Origin: Cylicocyclus nassatus
Lineage: Eukaryota > Nematoda > Chromadorea > Rhabditida > Strongylidae
Assembly: GCA_958299035.1 (NCBI GenBank)
Contig: CATQJL010000223.1
Coordinates: 68,796,006-68,860,005 of the forward strand
Direction: 5' to 3'
Length of the DNA stretch: 64,000 nt
Positions 1-11,640 of the stretch are shown in pieces. The notes under the pieces were generated by a model. The model saw only the letters and a list, made by a program, of their open reading frames with translations, was not told where the DNA came from and searched no databases. A program made the position numbers and the translations under genes. The first letter of the stretch is position 1, and every line of letters starts with the position of its first letter.

Positions 1-232
1 AGTTACACGTTTTGGTCCAACACTGAGCCGAGAATGGCTTTGTATGGCCAAGTTTGACTTTTACACGCACAATTTCTTAGCAAAATGATGACATTCAACG
101 GCTTATAACTTCGCCTACAAAAGCGCTCTGCAGATAAGGAAGACAGATCTGAAATTAGCATTCTATGCTGCATCGAACGGTATGCAGCTTGCTTGAATTG
201 GCCACTTCGATTTCTGACCATTCCCTTGTTAG
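1..232. repeat. Right end of a foldback-type repeat, cut by the window start
   Basis: The last ~45 bp (a GGCCACTTCGA block followed by TTCCCTTGTTAG at 221-232) match the right terminus of the foldback element ending at 61203. The rest of this stretch has no recognisable coding content. The repeat stops where the BEL LTR begins. Membership of the same family rests only on this terminal match. Confidence 0.5.
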
Positions 233-233
233 C

Positions 234-680
234 TGAGAGTAGGGTGATCCCTCACATGCCTTGAGTGGCACAAGTCGTGTGATATCTGCCGGTGCCCTTT
301 GGTGACCAGATTTTTCTGCAGACTTCGAGGTCCTTGGTAGGCACTAGCTCTGTCCGCCTTGAAACACGTCATCAGGCCTGCGGAGGAATCGCCTGCTGTG
401 ATCTTGGATGGGTATCTCCCGTAAAACTTACAGCCACCACATTTATGCTCGCATTTTGCAGCCACCTACTTCTAACGGGATGTCTCAGCGTCAGTTGTGC
501 CAAACCGCTTAGTTCCCTGCGTTTCTTGTGGCAAAACCCGCCTATTCCCTGCCTGCATTCTCGCTGTTCTATCATTGCGACATCTAGCATTGCCAATATA
601 AGGTCTTTGTTTGTTGTCTATCACTTGTCATTTGCTTATGTTCGTCGTGTTCACCATTTGTGCCGCTACATCCGGAAGTA
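234..680 (+). repeat. 5' LTR of BEL copy 1
   Basis: The sequence starting TGAGAGTAGGGTG at 234 recurs at 7070 with roughly 80-85% identity over the first ~250 bp and weaker identity after that. It lies directly upstream of the gag region, as an LTR should. The 3' boundary is uncertain because the two copies diverge gradually. No obvious primer-binding site was recognised. Confidence 0.65.
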
Positions 681-783
681 GTGGCACATTCCCTTTTTGA
701 CATGTCCACACATTACAATTCCAGGATTTGGGTTTGCAGTCACCGCCTCCTGCAAGTTGCCAAGTGCAAAGCTATTGGTCGAT

Positions 784-2798
784 ATGACGACAGTCGAGAA
801 CTATATCCCCAGAGTCATCAAAGCCATCGAGGACCTGGACACCGCTAGGAAGCAAGTAAGTCCCGAGTTACTTACTCCCGTAGCACTCGACGCTCCTGCT
901 AGTGAGCAGTTCCAACAGCTCCAGAGACAAGCATCTATGCGACTCCATATTGCCTGTTTGAAATCTGCACTTTCGTTACTCCGTGAACGTCGAGATACGC
1001 TTCTGAATCACGTTATTATATCCAACTTGACTGCGGATCAGGCTGCGTACGACAAGTTTGTTGAGGAGTTTAGCATCGACCAACATCAGGCGGATGCTGA
1101 AGCTCTCCTTCGAACTCTGCAGAACGCGCTTGAAACGGATAGTGAACAGTTTCAATCGATTCGTATTCGTGGACTTGCCAGTTCCATCAGCAAGGATAGC
1201 GATACGGCAGTATTGGAAGTTGCGACTCCACAGCGACAAGATCGCAGTCCCATGGACAACTCCACACCTGCGGACATGCAATCGAGCGTTGTGCAACAGT
1301 AACGACATCCACAGCTCCAGCCCACGGGAACTGAAACGTTGACTTCGTCTCCTTCGTAGCACTTAGCGATCCATTTGGAAAAGCTAACGTTGCCGCAAAT
1401 TGACGGAGACGTCACTCAATTTCAACAGTTCTGGTGTGCTTTCGAGCTGGCTGTGCATAGCGATCCTAGCAATGATCTCAGGATGAAGTATCTCTATTTG
1501 CAGAATTTACTTAAGGGAGACGCGAGAGTGGTACTACAAGATCTGGAACCAGGGTAGAACAATTACTACCAGCTTGTACAGGCATTGAAGAAGCGATACG
1601 ACTGCCCAAGGAGAACTAGAGCACTACTCCATCTGCAGCTCAAGGATCTTCCACCTGCCACCGACTCAGCTTCCGACATGCGTAACACATGGCTCCGAAT
1701 CTCAGGTATCCTTCATGCTCTCAAGCGTTTCGAAGATCTTAATCGAGTCCTTACCATCATCGATCTCGTGCGAACCAAGTTTCCTTTGTTCATCCAGGAA
1801 AGGCTCAATGACGTCGAATTCCAGAGACAAGCCGATTTCGATCTTCGACAGGTTATAACTCATCTCGACAATATCATCACGTTTAGAGAACGATTTGAGC
1901 AGACCTGCTCCCGTAGTGGTACTTATGCTGTTAATAGAGATACCTCCACAGCACCATCATTGGCGCCAAGTCCTTCTAGGGTTCAGAATAACCCTTTCGC
2001 ATGTTGCTTCTGTGATTCCCTCGATCATTCTTCTCGTCGATGTGACCAGCGAATGCCGATAAGTACGCGACGCAAAATTGTACAGTTCTACGGATTGTGC
2101 TGGAAGTGCTTGCGAGACGGTCATCGTCAGGATCAATGCGATTATCCCGTGTGTGGGAATTGCGGAGCGTTTCATCATCGACTACTCTGTACTCGTACGT
2201 CCAGAAGAAGTCGATCCCCAAAAGCCAGAACGAGTAATCGCGGATCACGACCATCTGCGAGAAGTCATCATTCCTTTAGAGATTCCTCGCCATCGAGGAG
2301 TCCAGCAAGGGATAGCAGAAGATCCCGAGATTATTCTCGTGATCGTTACTATCAATTGCGTGAACAGAGAGGTTACCGTAGCAGATCGAGTTCCAATTCT
2401 CAGTCTGGTTCTCGTTCCCCATCTCCACGAGTTCGTTTCGACGTACCCGTGCGAGACACTTTACGTTATTCACCTTCCCCGGAACGTCGAAGAAGACCAA
2501 GATCAGGATCTCCATATCCGGCACAAGCAAGATCGAGTGGACAATCGTTGATGCAGTCAGATACGGAATATCAGGATTACATACAGTGTTATTTACGATC
2601 GCACCTTTATAACAACAGCAATACGGATCAAGGTGTAGCTCCAGCTCTGATGCTAGTCAAGGCTAAGGCATTGAATTCGTCAGGACAATTGGAGGAAATA
2701 GCACTTCTACTGGATTCTGGAGCACAAACGAGCTTTATCATTAAGTCTACAGCTGCCCGGTTAGGTCTTCGCGTATACGAGATCATGCGCCTATTACT
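784..2798 (+). pseudogene. gag: Pao-type Gag plus start of protease, broken
   Basis: One reading frame runs from ATG at 784 (MTTVENYIPRV) but is interrupted by stops at 1300, 1357 and 1555. I chose 784 because the decayed copy shows a similar start context near 7610; an upstream in-frame ATG at 697 is possible. After a helical N-terminal part comes the segment typical of Pao Gag (LPQIDGDVTQFQQFW, near 1385-1430). A Cys/His cluster follows at 2005-2195: CCFC with H and C, then CWKC with GH and C, then CGNC with HH and C, which are retroviral-type zinc knuckles. An Arg/Ser-rich stretch covers 2200-2520. The frame ends in the aspartic protease signature LLLDSGAQTSF near 2705-2740. A one-base shift near 2788 moves the protein into the next frame. 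Gag would package element RNA in cytoplasmic particles; this copy cannot make an intact protein. Confidence 0.85.
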
Positions 2799-3233
2799 TT
2801 GACGACCTTTGGAGGAAATGAGATCACCGAAGTTTCAGGAAAGGTGGATCTCACACTTGTCGATTCATTCGACAAGCACTTCACAGTCTTTGTTCGCGCT
2901 AAGGATCAACTTACTCATGATACACGCGCTCCAAAACTATCCACAGAAGACATCGAATTTATTAAGCAGTATGGATTCGATCTCCCAGCTTACAGCGATG
3001 CCACGAAAGTTTATGTCAACGTCCTTATAGGTATCGATTACTTTTGGGATATTATCACTCAAGGATCGTCCGTCTGCCTTCCATCAGGATTAGTCTTGAC
3101 TCACACTAGGTTTGGTAGCATTGTTTCAGGATCTTTTTTTCGCAAGTCTGCCCCGTATCAACATTCACCAGGAGCGACAAATCAACAGCAGGAAATGAAG
3201 ACGAAGACATCGTTGCGAGATTGTGGCAATTAG
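2799..3233 (+). pseudogene. pol: Pao Pol fragment: remainder of protease region
   Basis: This open stretch continues the protease frame (TTFGGNEITEVSGKVDL) and contains the conserved linker VLIGIDYFWDII, typical of the region between protease and RT in BEL/Pao polyproteins. It ends at a stop that is an artefact of another frameshift near 3200; the next segment (DIVARLWQLERLGIE) continues in a different frame. The lesion separates protease from RT, so a functional Pol cannot be made. Confidence 0.75.
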
Positions 3234-3966
3234 AGCGCTTGGGTATTGAAGATGATCCACATGACGACGAAGGCGCTATCCACAATTCTCTTATTTTTAA
3301 ACATTTTGAAGACACCGCATGTTTTGATAATGGGTTCCTTTACGTACAGTTTCCTTGGAAGGAGTCACATCCCCAACTAGGCGACAATAAACAGTTAGCT
3401 TATTGCCGACTAGTCAGTCAGTACCAGAGTTACGTGAACAGCCGTCAGTATGGGAGGATTATTGTTCATCCATAGAACAACATCTACAATCAGGCTTCGT
3501 CGAGGAAGTAAGCGAACACGTTACGGACAGTCATCTCGTTTACTATATCCCGCATCAAGCCGTCTTCAAGGAGTCTTCAGCTACCACCAAGCTGAGAATA
3601 GTATTCGATGCTTCTTCGCATATGAGAGGATATCCGAGTTTGAACAACTGCCTCTACGAAGGACCGTCATTGTTGCCGGAGATAGCAGGAATTCAATTCC
3701 GAGCAAGGCTGCACAAGTCTTCTCATTGCTGACGTCGAAAAAGCGTTCCATCAAGTTCGACTTCAAGTTTCTCAACGAGATGTACAAGCTTCCTGTGGCT
3801 GAAGGACGTAAATAGACCTCCAGACAAGGATAACTTACGTTATTTTCGTTTTACAAGGATCCCATTCGGTGTCAAGTCGTTCCCGTTCGTACTGGCCGCG
3901 TCCATTAGGATCTATCTTCGCCACATAAACTCACCTCTTTGTATAGAGATTGAGCGAAATACGTAT
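3221..3966 (+). pseudogene. pol: Pao reverse transcriptase, N-terminal half, frameshifted
   Basis: Three overlapping frames together read as RT: ERLGIEDDPHDDEGA (3235-3280), then VYYIPHQAVFKES and KLRIVFDASSH (3535-3620), then ADVEKAFHQVRLQ (3728-3766, motif A with its catalytic Asp) and IPFGVKSFPF (3858-3890, motif B). The conserved order fits the Pao family. Frame changes near 3400 and 3725 show decay rather than programmed shifting. It would have copied element RNA into cDNA in Gag particles. Confidence 0.8.
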
Positions 3967-4915
3967 GTGGACAACGTTATCCTAGGTGCTTCTTCGCATG
4001 ACGAAGCTCTGCAGAAGTACAGGACAGCGAAGTCCATATTCGACCACATGCACATGAATTTGAGAGAATTCCTGTGCTCATCGTCGGTAGTTAATGAACA
4101 GATAGAACCAAAGGACCGTGCCAAAGAACCTGACCACACGAAGCTATCGGGAATTACGTGGTCGCCTGAACGGGATACATTTGCCATGCCCATCAGGACA
4201 TTGGAGTACCCAGGAGTTTCGAAACGCCCAGCTCTTGGAGCCTATGCATCCACATACGACCCTTTAGGACTTCTGACTCCCTTTACAGTTCCTTTCAAGC
4301 TATTTGTACAGGATTTGTGGATCAAGAAGCTTAGATGGGACGATCAATTGGACAAGGAAGTGCAAAAGGAGTGGCAACGCATCTGTCACAATGTACAAGA
4401 TCCGTTACCGCCCCTCCCTAGACGAGTAACCACACGCAGTGCGCATACATTCGATTTGTGCATTTTTGGAGATGCTTCCAAACGAGTGTTTGCTGCTTGC
4501 ACATATTTGGTAAGCCGAGCCCACAATACGACTACTTCACACCTCATTATGGCAAGATCGCACCTCAACGAGCCTACGCCGATCACCATACCAAGGATGG
4601 AATTATTGGCAGCCAGAAGCTGTGTCTCTCTAGCCGAATACCTGCAAAAAGAATTGGATTATAAGATCTCGTCCATCCACATTTTTTCAGACTCCCAGAT
4701 TGTGCTCTATTGGATCCATTCCACCAGGCCATTGAGACAATTCGTCCATAATCGCGTAACTTTTATTCGTAAGACCGTTAAACAGCTTCAAGATTTAGGA
4801 ATCGACGTCAAGTTCCACTATGTTGCTTCCGAAGATAATCCAGCGGATCATGCTACACGTGGTCTGACAACGAAGGAAGCTGCTGATCATGTTTGGTGGA
4901 CAGTATACTTGGGTC
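3967..4915 (+). pseudogene. pol: Pao RT C-terminal part and RNase H
   Basis: This open segment begins just after the TYVDNVILGAS box at 3961-3993. In active BEL elements this box is YVDD, so the second catalytic Asp is replaced by Asn. The connection domain follows (YDPLGLLTPFTVPFK, 4255-4300). RNase H then shows its four acidic landmarks: CIFGDASKR (near 4465), IPRMELLAA (near 4590), FSDSQIVLYWI (near 4685) and EDNPADHATRG (near 4830). Homology ends at HVWW near 4895, where a TTCGAA-rich repeat takes over, so integrase is missing. The RT box change and the truncation both argue that this copy is dead. Confidence 0.85.
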
Positions 4916-5195
4916 CGATTCGGATAGAAATTCGATCATTCGAATAAAACATTCGAATATATTCGTATTCGAAATTCGATATTCGGTGTTCTTCCATTTT
5001 CGAATAATATTCGAAACTCGAATAATCAAAAAACAGGGTTTCGAATAAAATTCGAAAACTCGAATAATCAAACAACGAGGTTTCGAATATTATTCGAAAA
5101 CTCGAATAATCAAAAAGCGGGGTTTCAAATAGATTTTATTCGAATGTTTTATCGAATGTTTATTCGAATTCGTATTTGAATGACTCCGTATTCAG
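4905..5195. repeat. TTCGAA-rich tandem/palindromic repeat
   Basis: The stretch is a dense run of ATTCGAAT-type words. Three units of about 46 bp around 4996-5128 share GAAACTCGAATAATCAAA, followed by a GGGTTTC or GAGGTTTC word. It lies between the BEL RNase H break and the second-family gag fragment. This looks like local satellite expansion at a recombination or insertion point. Confidence 0.75.
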
Positions 5196-5196
5196 A

Positions 5197-5921
5197 GGTG
5201 TTGTAGACCTCATACTACTACTACCACCACCAACCACAGTGACTCCAGCCGCACCGCAACTCCCCAAGCCACGGAAGAGGAAGCCTAAACCCAGACCACA
5301 GCCGGTACAGCCATCTCAACGCACACCGCCACCGCCGCCACCTAGCATCCTGCACCAGACAGTTCAGGAATTGCTTCAGCGGCCTTCAACTTCCACAGCG
5401 TACCACCTGCAGAAGGCGTTTGAGTCTATCACTCGTCAGGAAGGTTCGACAACGTCATCAGTCCCTTCTACCCCGGACAACGTCTCGCCGCCCCCCAGGA
5501 TGGGGCCCCACCGCCCATTTCCCAAAGGCAGCCTGAGCGGAGGGGAGAGTCCAGGAGAACTCCAGATTAGCATGCACATCGACGGGCAGAGGAAACCACT
5601 CGTTGTCACTTCTGCAAGGGACGACATTCGCCTTCGAGATGTGATGTCTATCGACACTTGAGTAAGAAGATGAAGCTGAATGCGACACGAGGAGGTTGTT
5701 TTCTTTGTTGTGCCAGACATGCTGAAGAGGACTGTCCTCACCGCGGAAGGGAATGCAGGAGATGCAAATCCACGGAACACGAAACGTCCTTCTGCTTCAA
5801 GAACCCGCATGGAATTAACGATATTGGTCGCTTGGAGTATGGTTTGCATCTCGAGCAGTGTAAGACCTTAGCGGAAATAAACAGGCGAGGGGCAAAGATC
5901 AAAGGATCGCCTCGCAGGTAA
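5197..5921 (+). pseudogene. Truncated, frameshifted copy of the second gag family
   Basis: It matches 13319-14051 at roughly 90% identity, starting at GAGGTGTTGTAGACC. It lacks the first ~310 residues of the parent ORF. Pro-rich and basic residues come first, a frameshift near 5480 breaks the frame, and the zinc-knuckle part (CFLCCARH, CRRCKSTEH) is open again at 5658-5921. The terminal SPRR, stop and GTAAGT context is identical to the longer copy. The upstream 20 bp (5176-5196) come from the TTCGAA repeat. Confidence 0.8.
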
Positions 5922-5939
5922 GTTGCCCTTTCCACATTG

Positions 5940-6792
5940 TACGTGTCGCGGATCGCGCAACTTCTTCAAGGAGTCCGCTTCTCGTGCGCGAAGGGGTCCT
6001 AAAACGCCAGTCCTCGCGCGCTGCCCCGCCCTCTCGCTCGCTACTTATGCCGCAACTCACCTGCCTAAAGTCACGTACGCCACATGTGTCTACTCGCGAG
6101 CGGTCGGCTTCCACTCAGTCTAATATCGATCGATCAAGCAGCAGCGCCGTTTCTCAACTCACGCGAAGACCATCACCACGCATGGAGGACTGGCCCGACG
6201 ACTCGAGGTAACCCGGTTGGTGCTTCTTGCTTGCCGCAGGGCAAAGGAGTACCTCCGCGGGAGGTTTTCTTTCTATCGGCCCCTAGGTAACATCTTGGCC
6301 GGCGTGTGCTCATCCCATTGTAATGAGTTGTTTGTGTGTTCGTTAAGATCCGGATAAATGGTGGGCACCTTAAGAGTCTTTGTGTTTTGTACGAGTGTTG
6401 GGCTTAGGGCTTAGGCCTTAGCCCCAGGAATATCTGTATGCTATTCATGTTCGTTGTGCGTTCCTGATGTGTTGATGTCCTGGAAGGTTCCATCAGTAGG
6501 AGGACAGGCATGAAGCCGGCTAATGCCAATGTGCTAGTGATCCACAACTGCCAATAGTGTGTGGGGCGGCTTGAGAAGCTGGCAGTTGAGATTGGGGGGT
6601 TAGGTTGGTAGCATAGGGCCCCTAAGATGCTAGTGTATCCGTGTTTGGCAGGCCATAAGAGCGTGGCGCAAGCTAGCTACCATTCCACACGTGTCGGTAC
6701 TTCTATTCAGGGATGGCGTCCTCAGCTCCCCTCGCCGATGCAGGAGAGCACGATGCCACTGACGTCTGGAGCTGGGGACCCCAATCCGCGAC
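5940..6792 (+). repeat. Partial 1.7-kb unit (copy C), first ~840 bp deleted
   Basis: Positions 5944-6792 match 14915-15761 at nearly full identity and end with the same word (CCAATCCGCGACA). Relative to the unit at 14070, about 840 bp are missing after the first TACG. There are no GT/AG ends, so simple deletion fits better than splicing. It follows the gag fragment exactly as in the full copy, so gag plus unit were duplicated together. Confidence 0.85.
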
Positions 6793-7069
6793 ATGGTGCA
6801 TCGAGACGGAGTTAGGCATGGGGATAGTAAACCCATGTCTAGCTTTTATGATCGGACCTTGCTTGCGTATGCCCGCAGATACACATTTCGCATGTTGGCG
6901 TCCCTAGCTAGCAATGCAAATTGTAGTTTAATTCCCCTTTTCAGGTGTTTGCACAGTGTACACATATTTGTGTTTTTCGTCTCCCCCTTAGATCGCATCC
7001 TTCATGCAGTAGCCGGATCCGATGAGACTGGGCTGACGCGAGTGAGCGACTACCGCCAGTACACTTAGC
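6793..7069. other. Unassigned stretch before the second LTR
   Basis: This stretch joins the truncated 1.7-kb unit to the LTR at 7070. By position it could be the 3' end of BEL copy 1 resuming after the insertion, but no clear polypurine tract or integrase/env motif was recognised. Confidence 0.4.
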
Positions 7070-7560
7070 TGAGAGTAGGGTGATCCCTCACATGCCTTGA
7101 GTGGCACAAGCCGTGTGATATCTGCCTATTGTCCGTGCTGCCGGTGCCCTCTGGTGACCAGGTTTTTCTGCAGACATCGAGGCCCTTGGTAGGCACTAGC
7201 TCTGTCCGCCTTGAAACACGTCATCAGGCCTGCGGAGGAATATCCTGCTGTGATCTTGGATGGGTATCTCCCCTAAAACCTCATCGCCACCACATTTATG
7301 CTCGCATTCTGCATCCATCTTCGTCAACGGGATCTGCCCCGCGTTGTTGTAATTAAACCCGCCTAATTTCCTGCTTAGCATTCTCGCTGTTTACCTATCA
7401 CTGTTGGCAATAGCATCGGGTGCTTTAAGGTCCTTTGTTTCTTGCTTAGCGCTCGTTCTCTTACCTTTGACTCTTTGTGCTCATCATTTGTGTGAATACA
7501 GTCGCGAATGTAATCACACTCCCTTCGAATACCTTCACATATCTCAATTACAGAGGTTGA
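7070..7560 (+). repeat. Second BEL LTR
   Basis: This repeats the LTR at 234, including blocks such as TGGTAGGCACTAGCTCTGTC and CACGTCATCAGGCCTGCGGA, with a ~18-bp insertion near 7126. It is followed by sequence colinear with the gag leader of copy 1, so it acts as the 5' LTR of copy 2, and it may also be the 3' LTR of copy 1. Confidence 0.65.
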
Positions 7561-7599
7561 GTCCACAGATACCATCATCCCCAACTTTACTGAGTGCGA

Positions 7600-10500
7600 C
7601 GTCATCGATCGATATGGACCAATTGCGAAATCCCATGGTACTCAAGTCATCGAGTCCAACGAGTATGAGGAAGTCGACAGGAAGCAGATGAGTTCCAACT
7701 TTCTTCTGCGCTACTATCAGACGCCTCGCCAGTGAGCAGTACGATCAGCTCTAAGAGTTAGACACCTTCACAACTTCCTGTAAGCAGACTAAGACTTGTG
7801 CCTTTACATCTACGCGAACGTTTATATTGTGCCATCAATACTTCGACGGATAGTTTGTGACGGATTTGGATAAGTGGCATAGTGCCTGATCAACACTAGA
7901 GCTTCTTGCCATTTGTGGAATATGTAGGAAGCGCGCAGCACAGTCAAAGTCTTTGTACTTGTTATTTGTTCGCTTTAATGCCACCTGTGACAATAACGAG
8001 AAGATCAGTTGAAGTTGTGATTAGTGACGTCTCCACAGTGGCATGAATGCAGCTTTACAGATGACTGTACTTAGTGTCACATTATGGCTGAGCATTGTGC
8101 AACATTTTGTAGCTTCAATCCACACAGAACGTCTTCTTGGCCTCACCTCCATCGTAGCACTCAGCAATCCATTTGGAAAAGCTGAGTTGTGGTCCTTGGA
8201 TGGAGATGTTACCAAATTTTGACCTTCGGTGTGTGTTTAAGTCGATTGTGCACAATGAACAGCATCCACATGAAACATCTCTGTTGGCAATAATTGTATG
8301 TGGAAAGTGCTAAATTATTTGTGTTGAGAGATTTTAACCCAACTCGGAGTGATAATTATCGTTTGATGTGCGCGTTGCGGAATCAATACGACGGAGGATT
8401 CGAGCTTATTCCATCGACAGCCCAAGGAATTTGATGGCAATCGCATTGGTTCGGAACCGACGTAGCACTTCCCTATGAGTCCGGAGATCCTCATACCATT
8501 GAGCACTTCGAAGATCTATATCGATTCCTTCCATCATCGATTTGAGGACTGCGGATTCCATTTGACATCCAGGAACGCTTACCCGAACTAGATCTTCGAC
8601 GGGTTGTGTCTCATCTTCGTAACATCTTCGAGGAGAGCTTTGAGCATACCTGTTCCCATAGTACCTTTGTTGTTAATAGAGATCTCCCACAGCACTTTTA
8701 GTGCCTAGTTTTTTAGGGTTTCGTACAGGACAATGCGACTATCCATCTCGTAGAGGACCTGGAAGTCAGTGTCATCGACGTCTCTGTAGATTTCCGGAGA
8801 AAGAGGAATGTACCCTATGACGTCATCGGTCATCTAGTTTATCTAGTTTGTCAGAGTCGTCATCGGAGACACAGCAAGCTGCGGAAGCAAATCACCAACG
8901 TGAAGAATCCTCGCACTTGGAAGATCTAGCACGGGATAGTAGAAGATCTCGAGATTATTCTTGTGATTGTCACTATCAACCGCGCAATAGAGGATATCGC
9001 AGCAAGCCACATAGTACTTTATAATTCGATCTCCATCCTGACACGTACGTTTTGTACTAGTCAGAAGATTGCCAAACGTTTTTCCTTTGCCGGAACCCGT
9101 ACAACGCCATCGTCGGGATGTCAGTTTTCTACATTCGACGTCGGAAACATCGAGGACGTCGTAAACCTCTGAAGTGGATACGTGAATCCTTGTCCCTTAC
9201 CTACTCACCCTATCAATACCCCACAGGACTATCGCTAGTCCCGGATTTCTAGTCTTACAGCTCACCCACATGTTGCTACTGTGATTCCCTGCTCTGTTCG
9301 TTCCATGAACGTGGTCAACAGACTGACTATTACGCACCAGAAGATCACCCAGTCTTTGGAGTTTCGATCGCCAGTATCCCAAGATGCTTAGCGTAAGACC
9401 TGTGTGATAATTCTACCTGTAGAGACTGTTCAGGCCTTTACAATGGATTGTTTGTGGATACGGCTGAGAAAATCTCGCTCCTTGAAAGCCAGATGGTTGG
9501 ATTGTGGATTGTGACCAGCCATGGAAAGCCGTCGCTCTTCATCTACCCTTCCAAGAAGATCAGAAGGTACGGTGTAGGATTTGGATTTTGTTTCCTAATC
9601 GTTACCATCCTTGCGTGGATAGAAGGTTATTGTGGAGAATTAGCTTTCGAATTTACGTCTGGCTTGTGTTTATCGTTCCTCGGAGAGGTTTATTATACCA
9701 TCTACCTTTATCGGAACATTATGGAGGAGAGGATCAGGACTTTAGACTGCTAAAGAGTGCAACTTTGTCAGTACTGTTGAGCACTAAATGTCACGATAAT
9801 ATCTAGTAATGTCTACAGAATCCGTGGTAGTAACAATTAGGTTAAGAGCTGATAAGACTTCTTTGGGTTTTCTGAGTCCCTTGTGGCTTATTGTGTTTGG
9901 ATCGCTTCGTTGGAATAGCCAAATGGACTAAGAAACCCGAATGATTACCCCACGCTTGTAAGAACGCTTGGTTTGCGCATCCCGGATGATGTGGTGGACA
10001 AGTGTTGCTACTTGCGCATGTTTCAGATTTCAGCGATCTTATACTGCAAGGCACGATTTGGCATCCAAGGACTGCATTTTGACATATTGTTCGACCACAT
10101 TTTTCAGACTCCTAGGTTATACTTCATCGGACTAATTCGATCGAGCCAATGAAGTCATCTGCCCACAACCACGTGAACCTTCAATCGACATCTGTCACAC
10201 TGTTCTGCTCCTGAAGACAATCTCCGGACAAAAGGCGCCTGGTCCAACGGTGGAGACAGATTTCGGCCGTGCATAACGAATTGGATTACCTTTCGACAGT
10301 CGATTGTGGAAATCGAAGATCGTTGTGGACATTGCAACCTTGCTAGTAACACCAGAGCGGGGTTAGGAATTGCGATGTGATGCAAGTTGCGATTTGCTGC
10401 CCTTGCAAAAACCGACTTTGCCTTGTTTAGGATTGTTGATTTATCCACATTCGTGTTTGAACATGGTCCTCGCGAAACTTATGGATTTCGTCTACTTCGT

Positions 10501-11640
10501 TTGCTGTTGAGATCGTCGCAAGGAGTATTGCCTAGAGGACTTTGCTCATACACGAACATCTTATTGATCCCACAGTGTCTATGTGAACGTTTTTGCCCTG
10601 AGCGATTTAAAAGCATACGGCAAGAGCACTCACTAGATACCTCATTTCACTAAACACGCTCTCTACACCACAAATGCTCTGGATTTGTAATTCCTCAGAC
10701 CCATACTTCCTACTACATCTTATATCAACATCAAGCACTACCATCAGGAGATTTATGGGCTTCAGTTGAATTGTGTGCATTGCGCTATAGATTATACTCC
10801 TTCTTTGCATTGATTACATCAGTTAGTTGTCGTCATCTGAATGGCAGTTATTCGAGAACACCGGAACGACTGTGGAAGGAACGGATTTTGGGTGCACGCA
10901 ACTGGCTGCGTGATTGCAGAGATGTGGCAAATGAGAATTGTGAATCGTCACTCAGCATACTATCGTTTCCCCACCTTTCAGCGACTTCGTGACGACAGTT
11001 AACATCAAGTGTCAATTGTGGCGACATTATCGATTACACCCATTTGGAGGAAGACACTATTAACATCTAGCTGTCTATACTTGATAGATGGGTAACATCG
11101 GCAGATGTGTCGCCAGGAAGTTTCTTTTGATACGTTCGTCACTCGTTTTAGCATTTACAGGACGATGGGAAAGTCACTGCTGAGAAAGATGCTTGTGGAT
11201 ACGTAGGAATGGAACAGTTATCCCTTCGGCGCACAACATCTAAACGACGAGAGGATATTACCGCGATTTGTGGTCCACTTGATCCATTTCTTTCGAATCC
11301 TATCTTCATAGCCCCACAAGTGTACGATCCACATAGTCACATATGCCTAAGGTTACAATCTTATCAACTGCGCAGAACAACTAGCTCACAGAATGGTGGA
11401 GAGGGGAAGTTGTGGTCCAACTTCGTATTTTCGATGATTATACTTCACTGTGTAACCAGCAGAGAGTGTTTAGTGAATATCTTACTCTATTCCACAGGGA
11501 TGCAGTCTTTGGTGAAGACGCAGTCCCCCATCCACAAGCGCTTGACAGCGCTCTCTTTTGCAATCGTCGCGGCTTCGTTGCTTTCAGGCTTTGCGTTTCG
11601 CTTGCCTTGCATCGCACTCCACAGAGCACATATTTATCGC
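7600..11640 (+). pseudogene. BEL/Pao copy 2, heavily decayed
   Basis: Patches align with copy 1: 8150-8210 with 1350-1410 (CAATCCATTTGGAAAAGCT), 8640-8740 with 1900-1990 (TGTTAATAGAGAT), and 8935-9005 with 2305-2380 (AGAAGATCTCGAGATTATTC). A zinc-knuckle-like patch (CATGTTGCTACTGTGATTCC) at 9265 is out of order relative to copy 1, so the copy is rearranged as well as mutated. No reading frame survives beyond about 100 codons with family motifs. Sequence between 9400 and 11640 has the same composition but I could not assign specific pol motifs to it, so its inclusion is inference from position. Confidence 0.6.

Larger units (their letters stand above)
234..4915 (+). mobile_element. BEL/Pao retrotransposon copy 1 (LTR, gag, protease, RT, RNase H)
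   Basis: The order is LTR, gag with zinc knuckles, a DSGA protease, Pao-type RT and RNase H, which is the canonical BEL/Pao order. The integrase that should follow RNase H is absent: the coding match breaks at about 4900 in a TTCGAA-rich repeat. At least three stops and several frameshifts make the copy non-functional. A related LTR at 7070 could be its 3' LTR or the 5' LTR of the decayed neighbour. Nematode Pao elements are well known; assignment below family level cannot be made by eye. Confidence 0.85.

Noticed and set aside
6206..6238. GAG/GTAACC to TTGCCGCAG mini-intron in the 1.7-kb unit
   Set aside because: At ~32 bp it is shorter than functional nematode introns, although it is repeated in all unit copies.
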